Shown: positions 26,778-35,709, counted from the stretch's first letter. The stretch is 64,000 nucleotides of DNA from Bacteroidales bacterium (GCA_024400425.1 JAKSMV010000001.1:1-64000), one strand, 5' to 3'. The notes: generated by a model not told the origin, from the letters alone. Made by a program: numbers and translations.

Positions 26778-27602
26778 ATGAATAATCTACGAAAACTTTT
26801 ACCGGTTCTTCTTCTCGCTTTTGTCGCTTTTGCCGCATCGAGTTGCAAGAAAGACAAGATTGAAGTCTCACAGCATAATTTGTGGTTTGGTGCCGATGGA
26901 GGCTCGCAAACCATCGAAGTTACTGCCACATACGGTTGGAGAATCCAGGAAAACAGCGATTTTGATTGGTTCACCGTTACGCCCACGAGTAGTGATGAGA
27001 ACCATTCCACAATCACTATCAATGTTGAGCCGTTGGATGCTGCAGCAGAGGGCTATAGGAATGGTCATATTTCGATTCTTTCGCCAAAGGGCGGTGCCCA
27101 AATCGTGGTGCTCATTTCGCAAGGCGAGGTTGAGTTCAGCAGCATCTATAATCTTGTGTTCGGTGTCACGAAAGAAGAGCAGTGGAATACTGACTATTTT
27201 GGCCTAATGATTGAAGACAGCTATAAGTGCGTCGAATTCAATCCTTACGACACTACTACAGGCTTCTGGATGTATTTCTTTGAAGATAACAAAGGTGTGC
27301 AGGTTGACAGATATAATCAAGACACTGCAATTTATTATCTGTTTGACTATACCTACAATATTGATAATCGTAAACTCGATATTACTTTCGAGCTTGTTGA
27401 TGGGTCGCACGAGTCATATAGCCCAACGGTGATTACTGCTACTCCAGATCTTTTCCGCTTCGAGCATGAGTATAAGCCCAACTTCTGGGAGCGTTCCGAC
27501 ATGAAGAAAATCGGTACCATTGACCCAGCCAAGAAGGCTACTATGTTGAACCATGCTGTGAAGAAACGTAAGGAAGTGGGCCCGGTGTTCCGGATTAGGT
27601 AA
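26778..27602 (+). CDS. BACON-domain lipoprotein 2 of a tandem pair
   Basis: 274 residues, same architecture as the gene at 25877: lipoprotein signal, BACON domain, unassigned C-terminal domain. Differences cluster between residues about 147 and 200, where the first copy has DSTGVQVDRYRFDTTEYFRF and this one has DNKGVQVDRYNQDTAIYYLF. The segment PDLFRFEHEYKP and the basic C-terminus (VKKRKE) are conserved. The pattern looks like duplication followed by diversification of one exposed segment. The next gene starts 18 bp downstream and may be co-transcribed. Confidence 0.8.
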   Translation: MNNLRKLLPVLLLAFVAFAASSCKKDKIEVSQHNLWFGADGGSQTIEVTATYGWRIQENSDFDWFTVTPTSSDENHSTITINVEPLDAAAEGYRNGHISILSPKGGAQIVVLISQGEVEFSSIYNLVFGVTKEEQWNTDYFGLMIEDSYKCVEFNPYDTTTGFWMYFFEDNKGVQVDRYNQDTAIYYLFDYTYNIDNRKLDITFELVDGSHESYSPTVITATPDLFRFEHEYKPNFWERSDMKKIGTIDPAKKATMLNHAVKKRKEVGPVFRIR

Positions 27603-27620
27603 TCATTCCTGAAATTAGTG

Positions 27621-29030
27621 ATGGAGCAGAAAAGCTTTCGCGTCATCCCTATCTTGGGCATCGGAATCTATCTCATTTCGCTGTTAATTATCGACTTGGT
27701 CTTCAGAGGCCATGCGATGGAACCGATTTTCCACTTTTGGGGTGTTGGCGAGGTGCTTTTCTTCTTTGTTTTTACGTGTCTGTTCTACCAGCGATGGAAA
27801 GATGATGACCCGAAACGCTTTTGGCGAAAGGTTTTCTTTACGGCATTGGGGCTTAGGGTCTTGTATGCTTTCTTGACATGCTACTATTTCTATTACCAGA
27901 CGGGGATTCCGTTCGAATATGATGCTGCCGATAGCCTTAGTTATCATAAAAAAGCTGTATATCTATCACACATTGTTCGAGCAGGATATTTAAGTTATCC
28001 GTTCAAGTATCTGTTTGCCTATTCAATGGGTTTTTCGGATTCAGGCTACACCCTTTGGCTTACCTTGCTGTATTCAATATTTGGCCCAAATGTGCTCGTT
28101 CCGCGCTTGCTCAAGGCACTTATGAGTGCTTATATGTGTATCGCCATCTATAAGCTCACATCGCGCACGTTTGATGAGAAGGCAGGTCGTTTGGCTGCCG
28201 TGATGAGTGTCTTTATGCCTATTTTTATTCAAATCACAGGGCTGCATCTCAAGGAGTGTGAGATGATTTTCCTTTCCGTCATGGCTTTGGAGCGTATGGA
28301 TTATCTAATACGAAGTAAGAAATACACCTTCTGGAATGTTTTTTTCCCGATTCTTCTCGTTGCTTTGACCTTCGGCTTCCGAACGATTACGGGAATGTGC
28401 CTCATCTTTGCCTTCTTTGTGTTCATAGTGCTTTCAACCAAAGACTTGGTTCCGATAAAGAGCAAGATTATCGTTGTTTCTGCCATTGTGGTATTGTTTT
28501 TCGTCTTTCTTTTCACTCCTATTGGGTATGAAATGAGAATCATCAATGAACTGAAATTCACCGATATTGATTATCAGAGCGAAAAGTTCGAAAAACTGGG
28601 CATGGAACATGCTGAGTTGGCAAAGAACATTTATGTGGCACCAGCCGCCTTTGTGATGCCGGTTGCTTCGATGGTGGATGTTTCTAATGACAGTCAAAAG
28701 TTGCTCAATGGCAGTGTCTATGTGAAGAATTTCATCGCATTCTTTGCCATGTTGGCCATTGTGATAGCATTCCGTGAGCGCAAATGGCGTAATTTTAGCC
28801 TCATTGGGGCTTACGAACTCAGCTATCTTGCCATCATCATGTTTTCTTTTGCCTTTAATTCGGAGCGCTATCACGAACCTGCTATCCCTATGATGATAGT
28901 GATGGCAGCCTATGCTGTCACTCGTATTCAAAAGAAAGACAGGAAGTTCTTCTACATATATTGTGGTTTGTTGCTAGTCGCATTGGTGGGCTGGAACTGG
29001 ATGAAATTGTCGGCGCGAGGATTAATTTGA
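27621..29030 (+). CDS. Polytopic membrane protein, GT-C/GT39-like glycosyltransferase candidate
   Basis: 469 residues with about ten hydrophobic helices and an acidic first loop (EYDAADSLSYHKKAVYLS) after helix 2, the place where GT-C enzymes carry their catalytic acidic motif. YTLWLTLLYSIFGPNVLVPR and GLHLKECEMIFLSVMALERM also fit the dolichyl-phosphate-mannose transferase (PMT/ArnT-like) superfamily. It would move a lipid-linked sugar to an extracytoplasmic acceptor at the inner membrane. A GTG at 27618 directly precedes the preferred ATG. Family assignment rests on topology and the loop only, so the substrate is unknown. Confidence 0.55.
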   Translation: MEQKSFRVIPILGIGIYLISLLIIDLVFRGHAMEPIFHFWGVGEVLFFFVFTCLFYQRWKDDDPKRFWRKVFFTALGLRVLYAFLTCYYFYYQTGIPFEYDAADSLSYHKKAVYLSHIVRAGYLSYPFKYLFAYSMGFSDSGYTLWLTLLYSIFGPNVLVPRLLKALMSAYMCIAIYKLTSRTFDEKAGRLAAVMSVFMPIFIQITGLHLKECEMIFLSVMALERMDYLIRSKKYTFWNVFFPILLVALTFGFRTITGMCLIFAFFVFIVLSTKDLVPIKSKIIVVSAIVVLFFVFLFTPIGYEMRIINELKFTDIDYQSEKFEKLGMEHAELAKNIYVAPAAFVMPVASMVDVSNDSQKLLNGSVYVKNFIAFFAMLAIVIAFRERKWRNFSLIGAYELSYLAIIMFSFAFNSERYHEPAIPMMIVMAAYAVTRIQKKDRKFFYIYCGLLLVALVGWNWMKLSARGLI

Positions 29031-29049
29031 AAAATTTTCTCCAAAAGGC

Positions 29050-29078
29050 TTGCGGCATTCAAAAAAGATGTATCTTTG
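29050..29078 (+). promoter_or_regulatory. Promoter of tRNA-Cys
   Basis: -33 TTG (29050) and -7 TATCTTTG (29071-29078), 18 bases apart, 12 bases before the tRNA. Confidence 0.7.
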
Positions 29079-29090
29079 CAGTCGCAATAG

Positions 29091-29161
29091 GGTACCTTGC
29101 CCGAGTGGTTAGGGACCGGTCTGCAAAACCGGGGACAGCGGTTCGAATCTGCTAGGTACCT
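29091..29161 (+). tRNA. tRNA-Cys(GCA)
   Basis: Acceptor GGTACCT / AGGTACC with discriminator T; anticodon stem CCGGT/ACCGG with loop CTGCAAA, anticodon GCA; T-loop TTCGAAT. CCA is not encoded. Confidence 0.93.
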
Positions 29162-29165
29162 CATC

Positions 29166-29196
29166 AAGCTCGCTGAGAATCAGCGGGCTTTTTTGT
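29166..29196 (+). terminator. Terminator of tRNA-Cys
   Basis: AAGCTCGCTGA / TCAGCGGGCTT stem with a GAA loop and a T run. Confidence 0.8.
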
Positions 29197-29215
29197 TATC
29201 ACATGAAGTGTGGAA

Positions 29216-29252
29216 ATAAAAAATGGGGCTGACCAAATGGCCAGCCCCATGA
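29216..29252 (-). terminator. Terminator of the S46 peptidase gene
   Basis: On the minus strand ATGGGGCTGGCC and GGTCAGCCCCAT form a stem followed by TTTTTTATTT. Confidence 0.8.
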
Positions 29253-29271
29253 TGTTTTATTCCGGATGGAA

Positions 29272-31491
29272 TCAGATTTGCTCTTCTTCAACGCGGATAG
29301 GCTGTGGTTCAGCCTTGCGGATGTCGAGTTCGTCGATGAGGCGGGTAGCACCAGCATACTTGTCGATGATGAACAGCACGTAGCGGATATCGACGTTGAT
29401 GGTGCGTTGGAGTTTAGGTTCGAAGTTGACGTCGCCACTCATGGCTTCCCAGTTGCCGTCGAAGGCCAGACCGAGGAGTTCGCCCTTGGCGTTCATGATT
29501 GGGCTGCCCGAGTTACCACCAGTGATGTCGTTGGTGGAGAGGAAGCACACGATGAGTTCGCCATTGTCATCGGCATATTGACCGAAGTCCTTCTTTTCGA
29601 TGAGGTCGATGAGGCGCTTTGGAGCGTCAAACTCGTAGTCGCCAGGAACATACTTTTGGAGGATGCCGTTGGCGGTGCAGACATAGTCGTAATGGACTGC
29701 ATCGGCTGGCTGATAGTCTTGCACCGAGCCATAGCTCATACGCATGGTTGAGTTGGCATCAGGATAGAGGCTCTTGCCAGGTTGTGTGGCAGCGTAGTAT
29801 TCGCGCAGACCCTTAACGAAGATGTGGTCATTCTCGCTGACGGTAGTCATGGCTTGGCGATAGGCTGGAATGCCGCTCATGATGACTTCCATCATTGAGG
29901 TGTTCATGATGTAAGCGTAGTCCTTTTCAATCTTCTTGGCTTTTGGCTTTTCGATGAAGGCCTTGATGCTTTCTGGGGTAGCGAAGATGGAGTTGGCATA
30001 GACTTCTTCGGTGAAGGCGTCGATGTCGCCCTTGAATTTCTTGTCGATGATGTTGAAGATTTCAGGCAGTTCGTCGGCGTTGAAGGCATTGCGATAGGTC
30101 TTCAGCATTTCGGCGAAGGTCTTCTTTTCCACTTGTTGGTCAACTTCGGCAAACAGTTCGTCAACATCGATTTGTTGCATCATGGTCAAAGCTACGGCTT
30201 CGGCGTCCTTGTCCTTGTTCTGGACGGCTTCGTAGTAGGCACTGAACAATGAAGCGCGGCCAGCGGCACCGATGCCTGAAACGAAATTCGGATAATACAC
30301 ATATTTTGATACTTGGTTGAGTTGGGCGTAAGCGTCTTTAAGGTTAGGCAGAGCCTTGCCATATTCGGCTTTACGGTTGGCATCGCTGTTGACCCAGTTA
30401 GTGAAGTCGTTTTCGAGGGCGACCTTGGTTTCGCTCACCTTGTTCTTGCGGAGCATGGTGCATTGTCCGATGAAGTTCTTCCAGGTGTTGGCGAGGCCAG
30501 CGTGGTTGTCGGCATACATCAGGTTGATGTGTTCGTCAGCCTTCATGTATTCTTCCATCACTTCGAGTTGCTTGCCGAAGATGTCGATGATGAGAGGGTA
30601 GAAGGTCTCCACGTTGTAGTCGATGCCATAGCTCGACATGTAGCGTTCGGTTGAGCCAGGGAAACCCCAGATCATGGTGAAGTCGTCTTGCTTCACACCA
30701 TCGAGGCTGACAGGAAGGTGATGCTTAGGTGTCAACGGCACATTGTCCTTCGAGTAGGCGGCTGGGTTGCCGTCCTTGTCGGCATACACACGGAAGATGC
30801 TGAAGTCGCCCGTGTGGCGAGGCCACATCCAGTTGTCGGTGTCGCCACCAAACTTACCGATGCTCGAGTTGGCCACGCCAACCAGACGGACGTCGGTATA
30901 GACTTGATAGACGAACATGTAATATTCGTTGCCTTCGAAGAAACCCTTCACGACGGGGTTGTATTTTCCGCCTTCCGAAGCAGCTGCTTCAATTTCCTTG
31001 GCCTTGGCGCTGATGGCGCTTTGGCGATCTTGGAAGTCCATGTCGTCGGTAACGACGCTGAGCACTTCCTTGGTGACGTCTTCCATGCGGATGAGGAACG
31101 ATGCTGTCATGTCGGCAGCTGGAAGTTCTTCCGAATAGTCTTTTGCCCAGAAACCGTCGCGGAGGTAATCGTGTTCATCGGAGCTGAGTTTTTGGATGGA
31201 ACCGTAGCCGCAGTGGTGGTTGGTGAACAGCAGGCCATGTTCCGAAACGATTTCGCCTGTGCAGAAGAAACCGCGAGGCATAGGACTGTCGCCCAGGCCC
31301 ACGATGGCGTCTTTCAGACTGTTGTGGTTGATGCTGTAGAGTTCTTCTGGGGTCAGTTGCAAACCCATTTTTTGCATGTCAACATAGTTGAGGCGTTCCA
31401 CGAACATTGGAAGCCACATGCCTTCGTCGGCACGAACCTTGCCCACCATGACTAAGAGGGCAAGCATGAAAATACCAAATACTTTTTTCAT
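29272..31491 (-). CDS. dpp7: Periplasmic S46 dipeptidyl-peptidase, DPP7-like
   Basis: 739 residues with signal peptide (VFGIFMLALLVMVGKVRA). It has the chymotrypsin-like S46 signatures TNHHCGYGSIQ (catalytic His) and TGGNSGSPIMNAKGELLGL (nucleophile Ser). S46 enzymes remove dipeptides from oligopeptides in the periplasm for asaccharolytic growth. Eighteen residues after the Ser, where DPP11 has Arg and DPP7 has Gly, this protein has Gly (LAFDGNWEA), so a DPP7-type preference for hydrophobic penultimate residues is inferred. ATG 31491 is preferred because it starts the signal peptide; the frame continues upstream into rlmN. Transcribed alone or from the rlmN promoter (35 bp gap). Confidence 0.88.
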   Translation of the reverse strand: MKKVFGIFMLALLVMVGKVRADEGMWLPMFVERLNYVDMQKMGLQLTPEELYSINHNSLKDAIVGLGDSPMPRGFFCTGEIVSEHGLLFTNHHCGYGSIQKLSSDEHDYLRDGFWAKDYSEELPAADMTASFLIRMEDVTKEVLSVVTDDMDFQDRQSAISAKAKEIEAAASEGGKYNPVVKGFFEGNEYYMFVYQVYTDVRLVGVANSSIGKFGGDTDNWMWPRHTGDFSIFRVYADKDGNPAAYSKDNVPLTPKHHLPVSLDGVKQDDFTMIWGFPGSTERYMSSYGIDYNVETFYPLIIDIFGKQLEVMEEYMKADEHINLMYADNHAGLANTWKNFIGQCTMLRKNKVSETKVALENDFTNWVNSDANRKAEYGKALPNLKDAYAQLNQVSKYVYYPNFVSGIGAAGRASLFSAYYEAVQNKDKDAEAVALTMMQQIDVDELFAEVDQQVEKKTFAEMLKTYRNAFNADELPEIFNIIDKKFKGDIDAFTEEVYANSIFATPESIKAFIEKPKAKKIEKDYAYIMNTSMMEVIMSGIPAYRQAMTTVSENDHIFVKGLREYYAATQPGKSLYPDANSTMRMSYGSVQDYQPADAVHYDYVCTANGILQKYVPGDYEFDAPKRLIDLIEKKDFGQYADDNGELIVCFLSTNDITGGNSGSPIMNAKGELLGLAFDGNWEAMSGDVNFEPKLQRTINVDIRYVLFIIDKYAGATRLIDELDIRKAEPQPIRVEEEQI

Positions 31492-31526
31492 TGATTTAAT
31501 TTGTTGGTTTATAGATATTTTAATTA

Positions 31527-32540
31527 TTATTTTCCTTTTGTGGAAAGCAGTCCGCAAGCAGCATCGATGTCTTGCCCGCGCGAAGCGCGGATGGTGGCGA
31601 TGATACCCTTGTTGTTCAAGGCATCGCGGAAGGCAGCCATGCTCATCTTGTCGGGACTCTTCATCGGCAGGTTGGGGATGGTGTGGTAACAGATGAGGTT
31701 CATGCGGCAACGCAAACTACCTAACAGGCGGGCCAGCTCCTTGATGTGTTCGCCCGTGTCGTTCATGTCTTTGAAGACGATGTATTCGAACGAGAGGCGG
31801 CGTTGGCCGTGCCAGTCGTGTTGCTTCACCAAGTGGACGACTTCCTTGATAGGATAGACTTTTTCAATCGGCATGATTTTCAGTCGCTCGTCGTGGAACG
31901 GGCTGTGCATGCTGATGGCAAGGTTGCATTTCGACTCTTCGAGGAAGCGCTTCAGGTTAGGGATGATGCCGCAAGTTGAGACGGTGATGCGTGTCGGGCT
32001 CCATGCCAAGCCCCATTCGGCGGTGAGCACTTCCAAGGCACCCATCAGGTTGTCGTAGTTGTTGAGCGGCTCGCCCATGCCCATCACCACGATATTAGAT
32101 AAGGTGTCGAATTCGGGTAGGCTGAACACTTGGTTGAGGATTTCGGCCACCGAGAGGTTCTTTTGGAAGCCTTGCTTACCTGTCGCGCAGAAGAGGCAGT
32201 CCATCTGGCAGCCTGCTTGGGTGGAGATGCACAGCGTGGCGCGTTCCTTCTCGGGAATGTAGGCCGACTCGATGCGATGTTCGCCAGCAGCGAAGAGGTA
32301 TTTCTTCGTGCCATCGGTCGAGTCTTGCTCGTTCAGTGGGGCTGTCATGCCGACTTCATAACGTTCAGAAAGCAACTCGCGCGACTTCTTGCTGAGGTTC
32401 GACATATCGTCGATAGAAGCACAACGTTTCTTGTAAATCCAGTCAACAATCTGTTTTCCAGTGAATTTCGGTAAACCTAAGTCGTTGACAATTTCTTGTA
32501 TTTCGGTGGGATTCTTTCCCAGTAAAACTTCTTTTTCCAT
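31527..32540 (-). CDS. rlmN: 23S rRNA A2503 / tRNA A37 C2-methyltransferase (radical SAM)
   Basis: 337 residues. Cluster motif CQMDCLFC (C-x3-C-x2-C) preceded by STQAGCQ, the GMGEPL motif, STCGIIP, and the C-terminal Cys (DAACGLL) that carries the transient methyl/thioether in the dual-Cys mechanism. It methylates A2503 in the peptidyl-transferase centre and A37 of some tRNAs. The ATG lies only 4 bases after a TATTTTTG -7 box, suggesting a leaderless mRNA. Confidence 0.95.
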   Translation of the reverse strand: MEKEVLLGKNPTEIQEIVNDLGLPKFTGKQIVDWIYKKRCASIDDMSNLSKKSRELLSERYEVGMTAPLNEQDSTDGTKKYLFAAGEHRIESAYIPEKERATLCISTQAGCQMDCLFCATGKQGFQKNLSVAEILNQVFSLPEFDTLSNIVVMGMGEPLNNYDNLMGALEVLTAEWGLAWSPTRITVSTCGIIPNLKRFLEESKCNLAISMHSPFHDERLKIMPIEKVYPIKEVVHLVKQHDWHGQRRLSFEYIVFKDMNDTGEHIKELARLLGSLRCRMNLICYHTIPNLPMKSPDKMSMAAFRDALNNKGIIATIRASRGQDIDAACGLLSTKGK

Positions 32541-32544
32541 GCTG

Positions 32545-32552
32545 CAAAAATA
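32545..32552 (-). promoter_or_regulatory. -7 box TATTTTTG of rlmN
   Basis: CAAAAATA on the plus strand. The ATG of rlmN follows after four bases, so the transcription start should be at or next to the start codon. Confidence 0.55.
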
Positions 32553-32586
32553 GTGATTTTCAATGTAGTTTGAGGAGAATAATAAA

Positions 32587-32613
32587 AAAAGGAGTCCTGA
32601 AGAACTCCTTTTT
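32587..32613 (-). terminator. Terminator of tRNA-Thr
   Basis: On the minus strand GGAGT and ACTCC with an inner TTCTTCAGG loop region, flanked by AAAAA and TTTTTTT. Confidence 0.75.
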
Positions 32614-32617
32614 GTTG

Positions 32618-32690
<73 letters not shown>

Positions 32691-32705
32691 TTGCCTTTGA
32701 GGCTG

Positions 32706-32713
32706 CAAAAATA
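32706..32713 (-). promoter_or_regulatory. -7 box TATTTTTG of tRNA-Thr
   Basis: CAAAAATA on the plus strand, 16 bases upstream of the tRNA 5' end. Confidence 0.5.
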
Positions 32714-32773
32714 GACAAAAAGGCGATACATTTGTCGTTTTATCTAAAAAATGTGTTTTCACAATTTTTTGAT

Positions 32774-32781
32774 TACTTTTG
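32774..32781 (+). promoter_or_regulatory. -7 box TACTTTTG of the HYC_CC_PP gene
   Basis: Perfect TAnnTTTG. The ATG at 32786 follows after four bases, another nearly leaderless start. Confidence 0.6.
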
Positions 32782-32785
32782 CGGC

Positions 32786-33256
32786 ATGAAAACGCACTTG
32801 CTGAAAATCGGTTCCTTGTTGATGGCGCTCATGGTGTTTTTCGTTTCGATAGGCTGGAATGTCAACTTCCACTATTGTACCGAAGAAGACCACCTGATGA
32901 GCAGCTTTGGCGACGCTTCGCAGCTTTGTGAGCATTGCCACCACCATCATCATCACGCGATGAATGCTGCCGAGTTCGCCGAGCATAATAAAGTGGTGCA
33001 TTTTGGCGACAAATGCTGTTGCGAAGATTTCGACAGCCCTATCGGTTTCACTGACAATTACACGTTTTCGCCCGTAAAACAGTTGACTGTTTTCTTCCAA
33101 GTTGTCGCAGTGCTTTCACCAGAATTTTCAGTGATTGACAATATTGAAAGTCAACAATTAATTAATTTTTCACCTAGAAAAATTCCAATTTTCAAGTCGG
33201 CACGACAAACGCTGGCTTATTTCTCGCAACTCAAGCTTAATCCGTTGGTTTATTGA
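32786..33256 (+). CDS. HYC_CC_PP-type small secreted, His/Cys-rich protein
   Basis: 156 residues with an N-terminal hydrophobic signal (LKIGSLLMALMVFFVSIGW). Landmarks are HYCTEEDH, a CEHCHHHHHHA cluster and CCCEDFDSP, matching the family called HYC_CC_PP in Bacteroidota. A hydrophobic stretch (LTVFFQVVAVLSP) and a proline-containing tail follow. The Cys/His clusters suggest binding of a soft or transition metal such as copper or zinc. The next gene is a TonB receptor with a His-rich N-terminus, the usual partner, which supports a metal uptake or handling role (inference). Confidence 0.75.
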   Translation: MKTHLLKIGSLLMALMVFFVSIGWNVNFHYCTEEDHLMSSFGDASQLCEHCHHHHHHAMNAAEFAEHNKVVHFGDKCCCEDFDSPIGFTDNYTFSPVKQLTVFFQVVAVLSPEFSVIDNIESQQLINFSPRKIPIFKSARQTLAYFSQLKLNPLVY

Positions 33257-33297
33257 AGGCTATTCTAGTTCACGTAACAGAATAGAATGAAGGTGTG

Positions 33298-33400
33298 TTG
33301 CTTCGGCTCTGCTCAGCAGCCACCGCTTAGGGAGCATCTCAGCATCCCACAAAGTCTAAATGTCCCTAAGTCAAAATGTCAAAATGTCCCCCCAGTCAAA
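33298..33400 (+). repeat. Composite repeat: GC-rich element plus period-8 array, copy 3
   Basis: TTGCTTCGGCT, GCTCAG, CTTAGGGAGC, CTCAGCATCCCACAAAGTC, then GTCTAAAT, GTCCCTAA, GTCAAAAT, GTCAAAAT and GTCCCCCCA. Same order as before trxB. An AATCAACA leader joins it to the TonB receptor ATG. Confidence 0.8.
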
Positions 33401-33421
33401 TCATCAATAAATCAACAAACA

Positions 33422-35677
33422 ATGAAAATCAATAAAATAATTCTTATATCATTCTTGATGTTGTTGGCCAATGGTGTTTCGGCGCAACATCATCATCACG
33501 ACCATGAAGGTCACGAACACATCGAAGGCACCGTTTATGAAGAAGTTGACGGCAAGAAAGTGCCGCTGCCGGGTGTCAATGTGTATTGGAAAATCGTCAA
33601 CGAAGGCACGGTGACCGATGCCAACGGACATTATGAGATTTGTGTCCACGAGAAGATACATTGCCTTGTCTTCAGCTGTGTTTCGTACGAGAACGACACC
33701 GTCCACCACATGGACCATGGCATGCACTACGACCATGTCTTTGCTGGCGAGCACATGCTGAGCGAGGTTGAGATAGCCGCCCGCCGTCAGGCGCAATTTG
33801 TCTCCGTCCTTGACCCACATGCTGTGCAGCAAATTACGGGCGAGGCTTTGCGCCGCTGCGCCTGCTGCAGCTTGGCCGAGAGTTTCGAGACCAACGCTTC
33901 GGTGGATGTGGCCTATAGCGATGCTGTCACTGGTGCCAAGCAGATTGAGTTGCTCGGCTTGAGTGGCATCTATACCCAGATGCTGGCCGAAAACATGCCA
34001 AACTTCCGCGGACTGGCTTCGGCCTTCGGTTTGGGTTATGTGCCCGGTACTTTTATGAATGGCATCCAGGTTTCGAAAGGAACTTCTTCTGTCAGAAATG
34101 GTTATGAATCCATCAGCGGACAAATCAACGTCGATTTCAAGGAACCTGAAGAGGGCAAGAGCGAGAAGGTCTTCGTCAACTTGTTTGGCAGCACGATGGG
34201 TATGGCTGAAGCCAATTTCAACACCTATTTCAAGACGGGAGAGAAGAGTGGCATTGCGTTGTTGGGCCATGTCAACCACAATTTCATGAAGATGGATTCG
34301 AACCACGACACCTTCCTCGACGACCCGATGGTGACGCAATACAACGTATTTGCGCGCTACAATTATATGGGCGATGTCTTTACCTGCAAAATTGGCGGTA
34401 AGGCCTTGAAGGAAAACCGCTTGAGTGGCCAGATGGATTTTGATCCCGATAAGCGCGGTGATATTGGTTACGACGTTTATGGCATCGGCATCAACACGCA
34501 GCGTTATGAGGCGTTCGCCAAGACGGGCTTTTTCTTCAGTCGTCCCGAAACCAGCCTCGGCATCCAGCAGCAGTTCACCTATCACAAGGTGGATTCCTAT
34601 TTCGGTCGCACCGACTACGACGCCAAGCAGCTTTCGTATTACGCCAACGCCTTGTTCGACTCCTATATCTATAACGACCACCACAAGTATTCGGTTGGTG
34701 CAAGCTATTCGTATGACAATTTCGATGAAAGGCTTGCCGATAGCGCCATGAACCGCATCGAGCATGTCCCGGGTGTCTTTGCCGAATATGTCTTCAACGA
34801 CGAGTGCCACTGGAGCGTGATTGGCGGTTTCCGCGCCGACTATAACAGCTATTACAAGAAGATGCTCTACACGCCCCGTCTGCATGTGCGTTTCAAGACC
34901 GAAAGCGAGTTGGCTTTGCGTCTTTCGGCGGGCAAGGGCTACCGTTCGCCTAATGTGCTGGCCGAAAATTCGACCTTGTTGGCCTCGTCGCGCCAGCTTA
35001 TGTTCCTTGAAACGCCTAAGATGGAAGAGGCTTGGAATTATGGCATCAACTTGACGAAGCATTTCGACATTGGCGAGAAGGAACTTGAGCTGATGGTGGA
35101 TTTCTACCGCACCGATTTCGTCAACCAGATTGTGCTCGACCGCGATACCGATGCGCATCAGATTCGCATTTATAACCTCAACGGGAAATCGTATTCCAAC
35201 TGCGCCCAAATCGAGATGAACTACGAGCTGTTCAAGGATTTCGATGCTACCGTCGCCTTCCGTTTCAACGATGTGAAGATGACCATCGACGACACCTTGC
35301 GCGAGAAGCCTTTCGTGAACCGCTATAAGGGTTTGGTCTCGCTTTCGTATGCGCCAGGCACTTGGCAGTTCGACCTCACTACCCAGCTGAATGGCGACAG
35401 CCGCGTGCCTTCGCTTTCGGGCAATGCCACGGCTGTGGAAAACGGACAGGATATCCGTCGTTCGCCTTTCTATGTGATGCTTACTGCGCAAGTTACCAAG
35501 AAGTTGGGCGACCATTGGGAAGTGTATGTGGGTGGCGAGAACCTCACCAACTACAAGCAGGACAAGCCTATCATTGCAGCAAGCGAGCCTTTTGGCGAAG
35601 ATTTCGATGCCTCCATGGTTTGGGGTCCGTTGAGCGGCATTCGGGCTTATCTGGGGGTGAGGTTTCAGATAAAATGA
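33422..35677 (+). CDS. TonB-dependent outer-membrane receptor, His-rich, likely metal-related
   Basis: 751 residues. Signal peptide, then a His-rich segment directly after cleavage (QHHHHDHEGHEH), a carboxypeptidase-like regulatory domain (PLPGVNVYWKIVNEGTVTDA), a plug domain containing RRCACCSLAESFETNASVDV and a 22-strand-type beta-barrel ending in LGVRFQIK. The Cys pair in the plug and the His clusters (HHMDHGMHYDHVF) recur in Bacteroidota receptors linked to copper or related metals. Uptake would be powered by TonB-ExbBD encoded elsewhere. ATG 33422 starts the signal peptide; the frame extends upstream through repeat DNA and is not used. Confidence 0.88.
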   Translation: MKINKIILISFLMLLANGVSAQHHHHDHEGHEHIEGTVYEEVDGKKVPLPGVNVYWKIVNEGTVTDANGHYEICVHEKIHCLVFSCVSYENDTVHHMDHGMHYDHVFAGEHMLSEVEIAARRQAQFVSVLDPHAVQQITGEALRRCACCSLAESFETNASVDVAYSDAVTGAKQIELLGLSGIYTQMLAENMPNFRGLASAFGLGYVPGTFMNGIQVSKGTSSVRNGYESISGQINVDFKEPEEGKSEKVFVNLFGSTMGMAEANFNTYFKTGEKSGIALLGHVNHNFMKMDSNHDTFLDDPMVTQYNVFARYNYMGDVFTCKIGGKALKENRLSGQMDFDPDKRGDIGYDVYGIGINTQRYEAFAKTGFFFSRPETSLGIQQQFTYHKVDSYFGRTDYDAKQLSYYANALFDSYIYNDHHKYSVGASYSYDNFDERLADSAMNRIEHVPGVFAEYVFNDECHWSVIGGFRADYNSYYKKMLYTPRLHVRFKTESELALRLSAGKGYRSPNVLAENSTLLASSRQLMFLETPKMEEAWNYGINLTKHFDIGEKELELMVDFYRTDFVNQIVLDRDTDAHQIRIYNLNGKSYSNCAQIEMNYELFKDFDATVAFRFNDVKMTIDDTLREKPFVNRYKGLVSLSYAPGTWQFDLTTQLNGDSRVPSLSGNATAVENGQDIRRSPFYVMLTAQVTKKLGDHWEVYVGGENLTNYKQDKPIIAASEPFGEDFDASMVWGPLSGIRAYLGVRFQIK

Positions 35678-35701
35678 TACCTTAGATTCTTTGAAAATGC
35701 T

Positions 35702-35709
35702 TATTTTTG
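35702..35709 (+). promoter_or_regulatory. -7 box TATTTTTG of the Sel1 gene
   Basis: TTATTTTTGC, 21 bases before the ATG, with TTTGAAAA just upstream. Confidence 0.5.

Larger units (their letters stand above)
25816..27602 (+). repeat. Tandem gene duplication, 901 bp period
   Basis: 25816-26701 is repeated at 26717-27602 including the promoter. From the promoter to about 26277 I see one difference. Divergence begins around AAGAAGAACAATGG versus AAGAAGAGCAGTGG and peaks over the following 150 bp or so. Confidence 0.85.

Noticed and set aside
33287-33421. N-terminal extension of the TonB receptor
   Set aside because: The frame is open, but the DNA is the composite repeat, and the signal peptide starts at 33422.
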